From NCBI GenBank assembly GCA_958439195.1, contig OY288152.1:1-64000 (forward strand): a stretch of 64,000 nucleotides of DNA, in the 5' to 3' direction. The notes below the pieces were generated by a model. The model was not told where the DNA came from. It did no database searches and was given only the letters and a program-made list of their open reading frames with translations. Shown here one piece after another: positions 1 through 9,145 of this stretch. This DNA is from an uncultured Paracoccaceae bacterium (GTDB lineage Bacteria > Pseudomonadota > Alphaproteobacteria > Rhodobacterales > Rhodobacteraceae). The position numbers and the translations under genes were made by a program. How positions within the stretch are numbered: the stretch's first letter is position 1; each line of letters begins with the position of its first letter.

Positions 1-1092
1 CGCTGCGCGATCCGATGCTGCCACCGCCCTTGCCGATCTTGACCGCACACTCAATCCCTTGCCCCTGCTGGCCTTACCGCGCTTGAAGCGGACCTCGCGG
101 CCCTTCCGCCCGAAACCCCGCCAAACCCGGACCTTCCACCACGACCCAGGCCCAACCAGAACGCCGAGCCGCCGCCACCGCCCTTGCCCGCGCCCCAAAC
201 GGCGCATGACAACGCCAGAACGCTGGCCGCAACCCTGCGCGAGGCAGACATCCGCGCCGCCATGCAGGCGCAATCCGCCGAAACCGCCCTGCATCAGGCC
301 GAAGCCACCCTTGCCGCCTTTGGCGACCCTGCGCTGGCCAATGCGGCTCTTACGGCCCAACACGCTGCCGCACTTGCCGCGCGCGACACCGCTCAGGCGA
401 CGCTTGCCCGCCTGCGCGACACCGCCCCCGACCTTGCCACAGCCGAGGCCGCCTTCACCCGCGCCCGCGCCATCGTGGACAGCGCACGCAGCGAAATCCA
501 AACGCTGGAAACCGAACGCGCGGCCCTTGATACGGAAATCACCCTTCGCTCCGGCGAAGGCGTGATGGAGGAACTGGCCGACACCACCGCCCGCCTGTCC
601 AACGCCCAGGAAACCCTGGCGCATCTGCAATTCGAGGTGGCCGTTCTCCAAAACCTGGCCCAAGTCCTTGAAACCGCCCGGAACGAAGCGCGTGACCGCT
701 ATTTTGCCCCGGTCCTTGCCGAACTGCGCCCGCTTCTGCGCGTGCTGTGGCCCGATGCCGAATTGCGGTTCGATGGCGAAAGCCTGCTTCCCACCGCGCT
801 GATCCGCGACGGCCAGGACGAAGATCTCTCCATCCTCTCCGGCGGCACGCAGGAACAGGTGGCCCTTCTGGTCCGCCTCGCCTTTGCCCGCCTGTTGGCG
901 CGGCGCGGCCAGCACGCCCCGGTGATCCTTGATGATGCACTGATCTTTACCGATGATGACCGGATCGAAAAGCTGTTCGACGCGCTCCATGCCCAAGCAC
1001 AGGATCAGCAGATCATCATCCTGTCCTGCCGCCAACGCGCCTTCCGTGATCTCGGCGGCGCGGCGCTGACGTTTCAACCCCTCCAGGATTGA
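1..1092 (+). CDS. YhaN-like AAA/SMC-type ATPase, C-terminal part, 5' truncated, frame broken near the edge
   Basis: An uninterrupted frame from 184 to the stop at 1090-1092 encodes about 300 residues: a long Ala/Glu/Leu-rich coiled coil (residues 1 to about 190 of that frame), then the C-terminal half of an ABC/SMC-type ATPase with the signature LSGGTQEQ (218-225) and Walker B VILDDAL (247-253). This matches the YhaN family, coiled-coil ATPases that usually partner an SbcD-like nuclease (YhaO). The Walker A half lies outside the window. Upstream of about 190 the coding signal changes frame several times: frame 2 up to about 58, frame 1 for about 60-120, frame 3 for about 125-185, then frame 1 again. 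Either this is a decaying gene or the edge carries indel errors; several jumps sit in C or A runs. The family call is firm; whether the gene is intact is unknown. Confidence 0.75.
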
Positions 1093-1128
1093 CGCCGCAC
1101 AATCCGCAGCCAGTCACACAAAAGCCAG

Positions 1129-1545
1129 TCACGCGCCCTGCGCAGACGCCTGCAAAGCGCGCAGCGCGTTCAACGCTTCGTCCGCCTGATCAATCGGAAC
1201 AAAGACATGGTCATGCATCGTGGCGGCAATCATGTTGCACGCAATCCCACGCTCGGTCAGCGCGGCAGAGACGGCTGCCGTCAATCCAACACCACCCAGG
1301 GAAGAATAGACATTCAACGTGATCCGACGCATCGGCCCATCCTGCGAAAGACCCATCTGCGCGGCCTGCTCCACCGTCAGCAGCAACGACAGACCCTCAT
1401 CCTCGCGGAAACTCGCCAAAGCCAGCGGCAAGGCAATCGCGGCCCGATCCGCATCCCTCACGGTGCAAAAGACGAAGGCACCAGGATACAGCACCGGGTC
1501 CATCCCGCCGATCATCTCTGCCGTCCCAGATACGACCGTCGCCAT
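1129..1545 (-). CDS. ACT domain-containing protein
   Basis: This 138-residue protein starts at the ATG at 1545 (MATVVSGTAEMIGGMDP); an in-frame upstream extension to 1599 does not look conserved. It is made of two small alpha/beta modules, with a segment near residue 28 (PGAFVFCTV) and a second ACT-like half starting at MRRITLNVYSSLGGVGLTAAVSAALTERGI. This layout fits the double-ACT small-molecule sensor proteins (DUF2241/CASTOR-like), which bind amino acids or similar ligands. No catalytic domain is present, so a regulatory or binding role is likely; the ligand cannot be read from sequence. It is the last gene of the minus-strand run starting at map. Confidence 0.7.
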   Translation of the reverse strand: MATVVSGTAEMIGGMDPVLYPGAFVFCTVRDADRAAIALPLALASFREDEGLSLLLTVEQAAQMGLSQDGPMRRITLNVYSSLGGVGLTAAVSAALTERGIACNMIAATMHDHVFVPIDQADEALNALRALQASAQGA

Positions 1546-1654
1546 GCAACCCGCCCCCGTTTGAACACCGCGCAGCCATCCATAGCACAAATCGCGCAAG
1601 CAGCGCGCCGCACCTTTGGTTCAAGCCTTCACAAACAGGCGTCAACCCTATCGG

Positions 1655-2554
1655 TCACCGCCCGGCCCAGGCCTTCTGGATATACATGGCCGTCATCAGG
1701 TCCAGATGCGCACCGCCACCATTCTTGGCGATGGTAATCTCCTTATCCGACTGTCGCCGGAACAGCGCCGGATCGTCATAGTAATCCGCCACGATGTCCG
1801 CTTCCGTGATCGCCCCTGATGCCAGCGGGTCGATCAATTCCCCGATGTGATGGATCGTCGTCGCCCGCGCATCGACAAAGACCCGCGCCCGCGCCATCGC
1901 CGTATCATCTACCTCGCGCATACCCGGCTTATAGGCACCGATCAGGTCCAGATGCTGCCCCGGCTGCAACCACTCCCCCTTGATCAAGGGTGCCGTCGCC
2001 ATCGTTGCGGTGCAGATCACATCCGCTGCCCGCACCGCCGCCTCCAGATCGTCGGCCACCGCCAACCCCATCGCCTCGGCGCTTGCGCGGCTGCGGCTCC
2101 ACACCGTGAACTCGGCATCGGGAAACACCGCGCCATAGGCCTCCACCATCGACTGCGCAACCTTTCCCGCCCCCACAAGCAGGAACCGCCGCGCCCCCGG
2201 CCGCACCAGCCGGGATGCCGCATAAAGGCTGTCCCCCGCCGTCTTCCATTTCGTCACAAGATGGAAATCAACCAACCCGGTCAACTCGCCAGTCACGTCG
2301 TCATACAAAGTCACCGAACCGTTCACCGTTGGCTTCTCACGCGCCACATTCCCCGGCACGACGGTCGCCACCTTGACCAAAGCCCCCAGCCCGTCAATCC
2401 ACGTCGCCCGGTCCAGAATGGTATCCGCGCCGCGATAGCAGAACAGGTCCTTGATATCCGGCTTGGGCAAGCGATGCCCCGCGTCAAAGGCCGCCAGCAG
2501 CCACTTCCAATCCAGCAGCCGCTCTGCCTCGAACGGCACGAAATCAATGCTCAC
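1655..2554 (-). CDS. ornithine cyclodeaminase / mu-crystallin family protein
   Basis: A 299-residue protein of the OCD/mu-crystallin family, NAD(P)-dependent enzymes that cyclise ornithine to proline or reduce cyclic imines and related amino acids. The central Rossmann motif is visible (FLLVGAGKVAQSMVEAYGAVFP), and the N-terminal KPTVNGSVTLYDDVTGELTG stretch matches the substrate-side region. The start is GTG at 2554, overlapping the stop of the upstream HAD gene as GTGA, which implies translational coupling. Family members act on ornithine, lysine, alanine or ketimines; the true substrate cannot be decided here. Neighbours give no clear pathway. Confidence 0.8.
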   Translation of the reverse strand: MSIDFVPFEAERLLDWKWLLAAFDAGHRLPKPDIKDLFCYRGADTILDRATWIDGLGALVKVATVVPGNVAREKPTVNGSVTLYDDVTGELTGLVDFHLVTKWKTAGDSLYAASRLVRPGARRFLLVGAGKVAQSMVEAYGAVFPDAEFTVWSRSRASAEAMGLAVADDLEAAVRAADVICTATMATAPLIKGEWLQPGQHLDLIGAYKPGMREVDDTAMARARVFVDARATTIHHIGELIDPLASGAITEADIVADYYDDPALFRRQSDKEITIAKNGGGAHLDLMTAMYIQKAWAGR

Positions 2555-3174
2555 AGCCCCGCCTCCCGCAAATCCAGCAATCCCTCATCCACCAACCGCC
2601 GCGCCCAGCCTTCCCATCCGTCAAACAGATGCGTGCGCCAGCCCCGCGCCGCTGCCGCCGCGATGTTTTCGGCCTTGTCATCCGTGAACAACAGCCGCCC
2701 CGGCGCGACGCCGCTTTCCGCCTCAAGCGCGGCATAGATCGCCGGATCGGGCTTCATCACCCCCATCTTGCCCGACACCCAGGCTCGGTCGAACTCTGCC
2801 ATAAAGTCCAACCGCGCCACGGCGGCATCAAACGTCTCACGCCCGAAATTCGTCAACGCAAAGACCGGCACCCCCCGCGCCCGCAGCGCCCTGAGCAGCC
2901 GGATCGACCCGTCGATGGTCGGATGCGCGATGTCGAACCAACGGTCCCGCCACATCCGCACCTCTGGCCCCCAATCGGGATGCGCCTCTGCCAGCGCCTC
3001 GACCGACGCGTCAAACGGCGCGCCCCGATCCACGCCTTCGTTCATGCCCACCAGATCAACCTCGGCAAACAGCCGCGCCCGGCGGTCCGGCCCGATCACC
3101 CGGTCGTAAAACCGCTCCGGCTGCCATTCCAGCAGCACATTTCCGATGTCAAAGACCACTGCGTCTGGGGTCAC
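2551..3174 (-). CDS. HAD family hydrolase (HAD-IA, YihX-like)
   Basis: A 207-residue haloacid dehalogenase superfamily phosphatase. Motif I is FDIGNVLLEW with the nucleophile Asp9; the usual second Asp is Gly, as in YihX/2-haloacid dehalogenase relatives. Motif II lies in VPVFALTNFG, and motif III/IV includes KPDPAIY and LLFTDDKAENI. Likely a sugar-phosphate or small-molecule phosphatase; the substrate is unknown. The start is a GTG at 3174 inside the end of the EamA gene (26-bp overlap), and its stop overlaps the OCD start, so the three genes are probably one transcript. Confidence 0.82.
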   Translation of the reverse strand: MTPDAVVFDIGNVLLEWQPERFYDRVIGPDRRARLFAEVDLVGMNEGVDRGAPFDASVEALAEAHPDWGPEVRMWRDRWFDIAHPTIDGSIRLLRALRARGVPVFALTNFGRETFDAAVARLDFMAEFDRAWVSGKMGVMKPDPAIYAALEAESGVAPGRLLFTDDKAENIAAAAARGWRTHLFDGWEGWARRLVDEGLLDLREAGL

Positions 3175-4120
3175 CTGTCACATCCTTCTTTCGCCGCACC
3201 GTCTCACGCCACAACGTATACAGCCCCGCCCCGCAGATCAGCGCAATCCCCAGCGCGGCCCAGACATCGGGCCATGTCCCGAACACCACCACCCCCCACA
3301 GGATCGCCAGCGGCATCGCCGTATACTCAAACGGTGCCACCAGCGCCGCCTCCAGCGTGCGATAGGCCTGGCTCACCATCAATCCGCCAATCGCCACCGA
3401 CAGCCCGGTCGCCAGAAACCAGGGCCAGTCCGCCATAGGCGGCCATACCCAGGTGCGGAACAAAAAGGCCAGCGATGCATCCGACGATCCCGCCAGATGC
3501 CCGTCGCCAACGATCATCCCCATGCTGGATGACACCACGATGAACCCGCATTGCACATAGAAGGACAGCGTCATCGCGCTTTCCGTCGCCCGCATCCGCC
3601 GCGTCATCATATGGCTGGACGCATAGCAAAAGGCCGAAATCAGCACCAGGATCGCCGCAGGCTGGATCACGCCGCTGCCCGGTCGCAGCATCACGACCAC
3701 CCCCACCATCCCCACCGCCACCGCAGCCCACCGCCGCGGCCCCACAGCCTCGCCCAGAACCACGACCGACAAAAGCGTCACCAACAAAGGCGAGATAAAT
3801 GCAATCGCCACCGCATCCGCCAAAGGCAGCGCCGCCAGCCCCAGAAAATAGCAGACATTCGACACCATCACGAAACCGACCCGGATCAGATGGTCACGCC
3901 CCCGCACGGTCTTTATCTGCCGAAACCCTGTGCCGGAAAAATGCATCAATCCCAGCAGAAAGATCATTCCTACCGCGGCCCGGATCAGGATCACTTGGTG
4001 CAGTGCATAGTCGCCCGACAGGAATTTGATCGCCACATCGTTGATCGACAGCATGGCGCTGCCGCCGATGGCCAGAAGGATGCCTGTCAGGGCAATGCGG
4101 GCATGGGGTTCGGTCATCAT
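3149..4120 (-). CDS. EamA/DMT family transporter
   Basis: A 323-residue inner-membrane protein with about ten hydrophobic segments arranged as two EamA repeats (the first from about residue 10, the second from about 155). The repeat-typical features include QVILIRAAVGM and a conserved PLLVTLLSVVVLGEAVGPRR segment at the end of the first half. The family exports or imports metabolites and drugs of varied kind; no substrate can be assigned. The start is placed at the ATG pair 4115-4120 (MMTEPHARIAL), because the extra 21 residues of the longest frame are polar and unlike the family. It precedes and overlaps the HAD gene. Confidence 0.82.
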   Translation of the reverse strand: MMTEPHARIALTGILLAIGGSAMLSINDVAIKFLSGDYALHQVILIRAAVGMIFLLGLMHFSGTGFRQIKTVRGRDHLIRVGFVMVSNVCYFLGLAALPLADAVAIAFISPLLVTLLSVVVLGEAVGPRRWAAVAVGMVGVVVMLRPGSGVIQPAAILVLISAFCYASSHMMTRRMRATESAMTLSFYVQCGFIVVSSSMGMIVGDGHLAGSSDASLAFLFRTWVWPPMADWPWFLATGLSVAIGGLMVSQAYRTLEAALVAPFEYTAMPLAILWGVVVFGTWPDVWAALGIALICGAGLYTLWRETVRRKKDVTGDPRRSGL

Positions 4121-4207
4121 GGCTGCAGAAAACCCCCGCCATCCCGGCGATTCTGTCCCGCATGCGACATTCGGGTGCCGCATCCTTCGGGTCAGATCAC
4201 ACCACGA

Positions 4208-4663
4208 TCAGCCCGCCGCCACCGCCGCCCGCACCACCCGCTCCAACGCCTCCAGATACCGCGACCGATCCGCTTTGGAAAACGGCCGCCCGCCCCCCTG
4301 CCGGAACGGGTCCGCCGACCGAAGGTCACTCATCAGGTCGCGCGTCGCCAGCACATTGCCGATGTTGCGGTCACTCAGCACTTCGCCATTGTGCTTGACC
4401 ACCACCGCGCCGCCCGCAATCACGCGGGCCGCCAGCGGAATATCCCCCGTCACCACCACATCGCCCGGTCCGGCCTGATCGGCAATCCACTTGTCCGCCT
4501 CATCCGGCCCCGCCGCCACAAACACGCTTTCCACCAGCGGGTTCTGGCTCGGCCGGATGCCGCCATTTGATACCATCAGCATCCGCAGCCCATGCCGCAC
4601 CGCCACCCGTTCGGTTTCTTCCTTCACCGGGCAGGCATCGGCATCGACGAAAATCCTAGCCAT
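4208..4663 (-). CDS. YaiI/YqxD family (DUF188) protein
   Basis: A 151-residue protein starting MARIFVDADACPVKEE at 4663. The Asp-rich start (VDADACPV), GDVVVTGDIPLAARVI and the RNIGNVLATRDLM segment are hallmarks of the DUF188 family, which has a PIN-like fold and is predicted to act on nucleic acid, although its function is not established. The gene overlaps the end of the fghA gene by 8 bp and is probably co-transcribed with it. A 32-residue upstream extension in frame is an artefact of that overlap. Confidence 0.85.
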   Translation of the reverse strand: MARIFVDADACPVKEETERVAVRHGLRMLMVSNGGIRPSQNPLVESVFVAAGPDEADKWIADQAGPGDVVVTGDIPLAARVIAGGAVVVKHNGEVLSDRNIGNVLATRDLMSDLRSADPFRQGGGRPFSKADRSRYLEALERVVRAAVAAG

Positions 4664-5486
4664 GAAGCGCCGCCGCATGGAACGCCACATGCTCTTCCAT
4701 GAAGGTCGACACAAAGAAATAGCTGTGGTCATAGCCCTTTTGCATCCGGAACGATCCACCCTGCCGCCGCACCGCCATCGCCTCGGCCAGGGCCTCCGGC
4801 TTCAGCAGATCAAGGAACTGATCCGCCGTCCCCTGATCAATAAGCATCGGCCCGTCAAACCCGTAACGCCGCATCAACAGCGTCGCGTCATACCCGGCCC
4901 AGATCGTTTCATCCTTGCCCATATAGGCGCTGAACTGCTTGCGCCCCCATTCGCTCGCCACTGGGTTACAGATCGGCGCAAAGGCCGAAACCGACCGGAA
5001 CCGCCCCGGAAAGCTCATGGCAACGGTCAGCGCCCCATGCCCGCCCATCGAATGCCCGGTGATCGCCTGCGCGGCTTCCGCCAGCGGAAAGGCCGAAAAC
5101 AGCACATTGGGCAATTCATCCGTGATGTAATCCCACATCTGGAAATGCCGCGCCCAAGGCTCCTCCGACGCGTTCACATAGAACCCCGCCCCCTGCCCCA
5201 AATCAAAGGCCGGGTCGTTGGCCACCCCTTCACCGCGCGGCGAGGTATCGGGGAATACCATCGCAATCCCCGCCTCGGCTGCCCATCGCTGCGCCCCCGC
5301 TTTCACCATCGCGTTTTCATGCGTGCAGGTCAGCCCCGAAAGATACCACAACACCGGCACCGGCCCATCCTCGGCCTGTTCCGGCAGGAACAGCCCAAAG
5401 GTCATGTCACAGCCACAAGCCACCGACGGATGCGTATAGACGCCCTGAACGCCCCCAAAGGCCCGGTTCTCGGATACGGTCTTCAT
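4656..5486 (-). CDS. fghA: S-formylglutathione hydrolase
   Basis: A 276-residue esterase D-type hydrolase that splits S-formylglutathione to formate and glutathione, the last step of glutathione-dependent formaldehyde detoxification in the cytosol. The alpha/beta-hydrolase nucleophile is Ser146 in GHSMGG; the acid lies in DQGTADQFL and the base is the His of GYDHSYFF. The oxyanion-side motif LSGLTCTHEN is also present, diagnostic for this family. The start is the ATG at 5486, six bases after GAGG; the GTG one codon earlier is in frame but less well placed. No glutathione-dependent formaldehyde dehydrogenase lies nearby, so its partner must be elsewhere. Confidence 0.93.
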   Translation of the reverse strand: MKTVSENRAFGGVQGVYTHPSVACGCDMTFGLFLPEQAEDGPVPVLWYLSGLTCTHENAMVKAGAQRWAAEAGIAMVFPDTSPRGEGVANDPAFDLGQGAGFYVNASEEPWARHFQMWDYITDELPNVLFSAFPLAEAAQAITGHSMGGHGALTVAMSFPGRFRSVSAFAPICNPVASEWGRKQFSAYMGKDETIWAGYDATLLMRRYGFDGPMLIDQGTADQFLDLLKPEALAEAMAVRRQGGSFRMQKGYDHSYFFVSTFMEEHVAFHAAALHG

Positions 5487-5567
5487 CACTCACCTCGCTG
5501 TGCTTGGGGCAAACTTCCACGCTCCATGCCGGGATGCAAGCAGCCGCCACCGTCGCCTTGATTCAAT

Positions 5568-5599
5568 TATGCCCAGGGTGCGGTATGCCCAGGGTGCGG
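5568..5599. repeat. 16-bp perfect tandem duplication
   Basis: The unit TATGCCCAGGGTGCGG occurs twice head to tail (5568-5583 and 5584-5599), between the fghA start and the map stop. This 150-bp gap holds nothing else that I recognise. It may be a recent slippage duplication. Confidence 0.9.
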
Positions 5600-5636
5600 C
5601 GGTGTGGGCAAAGCGTCCCCACTGCCTCCAACCATC

Positions 5637-6464
5637 CTATTGCGTCGGATGGAATTTCCCTGCGGGCGATGCGGTGAAAATTTCGCATCCCGTCGCCGTG
5701 ACTCCCACCGAATGCTCGAACTGCGCGCTCAATGATTTGTCGCGCGTGATCGCGGTCCAGTCATCGGCCAGAACCTTGGTTTCCGGCCTGCCCAGATTGA
5801 CCATCGGCTCGATGGTAAAGAACATGCCTTCTTCCAGCACCGGTCCCGATCCGGGACGCCCGTAATGCAGCACATTCGGTGGCGAGTGGAACACCCGGCC
5901 CAACCCATGACCACAGAAATCTCGCACCACGCTCATCCGCTGGCTTTCGACATAGCTCTGGATCGCATGGCCAATATCGCCAAACGTGTTCCCCGGCTTG
6001 ACCGCAGCAATCCCGCGCATCAACGCCTCATGCGTCACGTTGATCAACCGCTGGGCAAAGGGCTTGGCCGTGCCCGCCACATACATCCGGCTCGAATCGC
6101 CGAACCAGCCGTCCACGACGACCGTCACATCGACGTTCAGAATATCCGCCGCCTGCAACGCATCGCTGCTGCGCCCCGGTATCTTGGCCCCCGGAATACC
6201 GTGGCACACCACATGGTTCACGCTGATGCACGATGCATGCCGGTATCCCTTGTAGCCGATGGTGGCCGATGTCACCCCATGCCGCTCCACCTCGGCGGTG
6301 ATGAAGGCGTCGATCTCGCCTGTTGTCGCGCCCGGCACCACAAGCGCGCCCACAGCATCCAGAATTTCCGCCGCAATCCGGCCCGCCCTGGCCATGCCCG
6401 CAAAATCCGCATCCTCGTGGATGCGAATCCCGTCTCTGGTAATGCGTCCGCGCGTCTCGTCCAC
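5637..6464 (-). CDS. map: type I methionine aminopeptidase
   Basis: A 275-residue cytosolic metalloenzyme that removes the initiator Met from new proteins. The pita-bread fold signatures are visible in order: HASCISVNHVVCHGIP, the metal ligands in LNVDVTVVVDGWFGDSSRMY (two Asp), the His in CGHGLGRVFH, the Glu in FTIEPMVN, and the final Glu in QFEHSVGVT. The length fits type I bacterial Map. It is the first gene of the minus-strand run and lies divergently from the MoCF-domain gene at 6601. Confidence 0.95.
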   Translation of the reverse strand: MDETRGRITRDGIRIHEDADFAGMARAGRIAAEILDAVGALVVPGATTGEIDAFITAEVERHGVTSATIGYKGYRHASCISVNHVVCHGIPGAKIPGRSSDALQAADILNVDVTVVVDGWFGDSSRMYVAGTAKPFAQRLINVTHEALMRGIAAVKPGNTFGDIGHAIQSYVESQRMSVVRDFCGHGLGRVFHSPPNVLHYGRPGSGPVLEEGMFFTIEPMVNLGRPETKVLADDWTAITRDKSLSAQFEHSVGVTATGCEIFTASPAGKFHPTQ

Positions 6465-6600
6465 CGCCCGACCTTTCCTCTCGTGTTATGGCCTAGATAA
6501 GCAATGCCCACCGCAAAGGCCAGACCTGCCCAACTGCGCCCTCTTTGAAACCTGCCGCACCCGGCCTATACCCCTCGCACCTGCCTACGGAGGAACCACC

Positions 6601-7320
6601 ATGTCCAATCCCACCGCCGCCATGCTGGTGATCGGCGATGAAATCCTGTCCGGTCGCACGCGCGATTCGAACACCCATCACCTCGCCCAACGACTTACCG
6701 AACACGGCATCCGGCTGACAGAGGCACGGGTGGTCGCCGACGATCACGCCGCCATCATCGCCGCCGTGAACGACCTGCGCGCACGGTATGACCATGTCTT
6801 TACCTCTGGCGGCATCGGCCCCACCCATGACGACATCACCGCCGATGCCATCGCCGCTGCTTTCGGCACCCCCATCACCCACCGCGCCGACGCGATGGCG
6901 TTGTTGCAGGCGCATTACGACCGCGCGGGCCAGCCTTTCAACGATGCCCGCCAGCGCATGGCACGCATCCCCGATGGCGCCACCCTAATTGAAAACCCCA
7001 TCTCCACCGCCCCCGGCTTCACCCTGGGCAATGTCCATGTCATGGCCGGTGTCCCCAGCATTTTCGAATCAATGCTGGCTGGCATTCTGCCTACCCTGAC
7101 GGGCGGCGCACCGCTTATGTCGCAATCCCTGCGCGTGAACCGGGGCGAAGGCGAGATTGCCGCCGATTTTGGCGCCCTGGCCGCCGATTTTCCCGATCTG
7201 TCCATGGGCAGCTATCCGTTCAACATGAATGGCGCACACGGCACCAACCTTGTCATCCGCGGCACCGATCCCGCCCGGATCGACGCCGCCATGACCCGCC
7301 TGGCGGCGCTGTTCGGATGA
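6601..7320 (+). CDS. MoCF-domain protein, CinA N-terminal type (molybdopterin-binding)
   Basis: A 239-residue protein with one molybdopterin-binding MoaB/MogA-like domain: MLVIGDEILSGRTRDSNTHHLAQRL at the start and TSGGIGPTHDDITADA near residue 75. This is the CinA N-terminal type, without the C-terminal nicotinamide deamidase domain, so it resembles the stand-alone proteins often named competence/damage-inducible protein A. Some relatives act as nucleotide pyrophosphatases; the role here is unproven. The ATG at 6601 has a strong site (ACGGAGGAACCACC) just before it, ruling out a longer in-frame extension. It overlaps the GNAT gene by four bases (ATGA). Confidence 0.85.
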   Translation: MSNPTAAMLVIGDEILSGRTRDSNTHHLAQRLTEHGIRLTEARVVADDHAAIIAAVNDLRARYDHVFTSGGIGPTHDDITADAIAAAFGTPITHRADAMALLQAHYDRAGQPFNDARQRMARIPDGATLIENPISTAPGFTLGNVHVMAGVPSIFESMLAGILPTLTGGAPLMSQSLRVNRGEGEIAADFGALAADFPDLSMGSYPFNMNGAHGTNLVIRGTDPARIDAAMTRLAALFG

Positions 7321-8057
7321 CCGCCAACTCGCTTTCACCCGACCTGCTGGCTGCGGTGACAGAGGCGACATGGCCCGCCGCCGCCACCCATCGCCACGGC
7401 CCCTGGCTCATCCGCGAAGGTCAGGGCGGCGGCCAGCGCGTCTCGGCCGCCTCGGCCATCGGCGACTGGACCGACGATGACATCCCCTCCGCCGAATCCG
7501 CCATGCGCACGCTTGGCCAATCCCCCCTTTTCGTGCTGCGGCCCACCGACACCGCGCTTGATGCCGCCCTCGCCGCGCGCGGGTATGCCTATCACGATCC
7601 GGTCGTCATCTATGCCGGCCCGGTCGCCGATCTTGCCGCCAAGGAACCACCTTTTCTGACCAGTTTCCCGCATTGGCCCCCCCTTGCTGTTGCCCGCCAG
7701 CTTTGGGCCGATGGCGGAATCACCCCTGCCCGGATCGCTGTGATGGACCGCGTGACAGGCCCCAAAACCGCAATCCTCGGTCGCGCCGGCGACCGCGCCG
7801 CGGGCATCGCCTTCACAGCACTCCACGCAAATATTGCAATGCTTCACGCGCTCGAGGTGGCCCCGGATCAACGCAGAAAGGGGTGCGCCCACAACATCTT
7901 GCGGGCCGCCGCCATATGGGCACGCGATAACGGGGCCGATACCCTGGCGCTTCTGGTGACTGAGCGAAACACCGCCGCACGCGCGCTCTATGCTTCCCTG
8001 AACATGCCTGTTGTGGGACAGTATCACTATCGAAAACATGGCCCCGCAGAAGGCTGA
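7317..8057 (+). CDS. GNAT family N-acetyltransferase
   Basis: A 246-residue protein with a C-terminal GNAT fold. The acetyl-CoA-binding motif A is readable as HALEVAPDQRRKGCAHNILRAAAIWA, followed by LALLVTERNTAARALYASLNM. The N-terminal half is less conserved and may set the substrate. The acceptor is unknown. The gene begins in the ATGA overlap with the MoCF-domain gene and is followed closely by the OmpA-like gene, so the three probably form one operon. Confidence 0.83.
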   Translation: MTANSLSPDLLAAVTEATWPAAATHRHGPWLIREGQGGGQRVSAASAIGDWTDDDIPSAESAMRTLGQSPLFVLRPTDTALDAALAARGYAYHDPVVIYAGPVADLAAKEPPFLTSFPHWPPLAVARQLWADGGITPARIAVMDRVTGPKTAILGRAGDRAAGIAFTALHANIAMLHALEVAPDQRRKGCAHNILRAAAIWARDNGADTLALLVTERNTAARALYASLNMPVVGQYHYRKHGPAEG

Positions 8058-9099
8058 GCAGTTGACAGACCCGCGCCCGCATTGCCCAAACCGGCTTGGC
8101 CGCCCCTTGGCCATTGTCGCGCTGATCCTGACAGCCGCGCTGCCCGCGCACCTGGTTTCCGCGCGCTCCGCGCAGGCGCTTGATCTGCGCTTTCCCGCCA
8201 CCGCCACCCCCTCTGGCGAACGGCGCGAGGCGTTGACCTCATTCAACGTGCCGACCGGTCCGTGGCAGGCGGGGACCATTCCCACCGCCACTGCCGAAGG
8301 CAGCTTTGCGCAAACCGCGTGGAAATTGCCCGCCACCGATCTTTCCACCCTGCAAATCCTGCAACCCTTGCGCGCTCAGGTGGCGGAACAGGGCTTTGAA
8401 ACCGTGTTTGAATGCGCCACTTCGGCCTGTGGCGGCTTTGACTTCCGCTATGGCATCAACATCCTTCCCGAACCGGAAATGCATGTCGATCTTGGCGATT
8501 ACCGCTTTCTCGCCGCCCACCGCAAAGGCCCGAATGGCGGCGATTGGCTGACCCTGATCGTCAGCCGCTCTGCCGATACCGGATTTGTGCAACTGTCGCG
8601 CATCGGGGCCACCCCACCGGACGATGCGGAACTGAGCGTTTCGTCAAAGTCGCCCTACACACCAACGCCCGCACCGGCGAACACCCTGCCCGCCGCCCTG
8701 CCACAAGACTCCGCGCCACAAGACGCCCTTACGGCCGCCCTTGCCGCTGGCGAACCTGCCACGCTGGCCGATCTGGTCTTTCCCTCGGCACAGGCCGACC
8801 TAGCCCCCGGCGAATATGCCTCTCTTGCGCGCCTGGCCGATTGGTTGACTGCCAATCCCACCGCCCGGATCGAACTCGTCGGCCATACTGACGCATCGGG
8901 CAATGCGCAGGCCAATACGGCCCTTTCCCTGGCACGGGCCGATTCCACCCGCGCCGCCCTGATCGCCCGTTTCGCCATCGATCCGGCCCGTATCACCACA
9001 CGCGGCGCAGGCCCGTTGGAACCCATTGCCACCAACGATACGCCCGAAGGCCGCGCCCAAAACCGAAGGGTCGAGGTCATTGCGACCCCGACCCTTTGA
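8038..9099 (+). CDS. OmpA family protein with C-terminal peptidoglycan-binding domain
   Basis: About 353 residues. A hydrophobic segment (LAIVALILTAALPAHLVSA) suggests a signal peptide or anchor. The middle holds a domain of unknown role, and the C-terminus has the OmpA/Pal-type fold: ARIELVGHTDASGNAQANTALSLARAD, then TRGAGPLEPIATNDTPEGRAQNRRVEV, which binds diaminopimelate in peptidoglycan. The protein should be periplasmic or outer-membrane associated. The start is uncertain: ATG at 8038 lies inside the GNAT gene without a clear ribosome site, while TTG at 8062 follows AAGG and begins just after the GNAT stop. Confidence 0.82.
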   Translation: MAPQKAEQLTDPRPHCPNRLGRPLAIVALILTAALPAHLVSARSAQALDLRFPATATPSGERREALTSFNVPTGPWQAGTIPTATAEGSFAQTAWKLPATDLSTLQILQPLRAQVAEQGFETVFECATSACGGFDFRYGINILPEPEMHVDLGDYRFLAAHRKGPNGGDWLTLIVSRSADTGFVQLSRIGATPPDDAELSVSSKSPYTPTPAPANTLPAALPQDSAPQDALTAALAAGEPATLADLVFPSAQADLAPGEYASLARLADWLTANPTARIELVGHTDASGNAQANTALSLARADSTRAALIARFAIDPARITTRGAGPLEPIATNDTPEGRAQNRRVEVIATPTL

Positions 9100-9145
9100 A
9101 CTCCCCCAGGAGTAGTCGGTCCCCCTGTCGGGAAACCGGCGAAAA

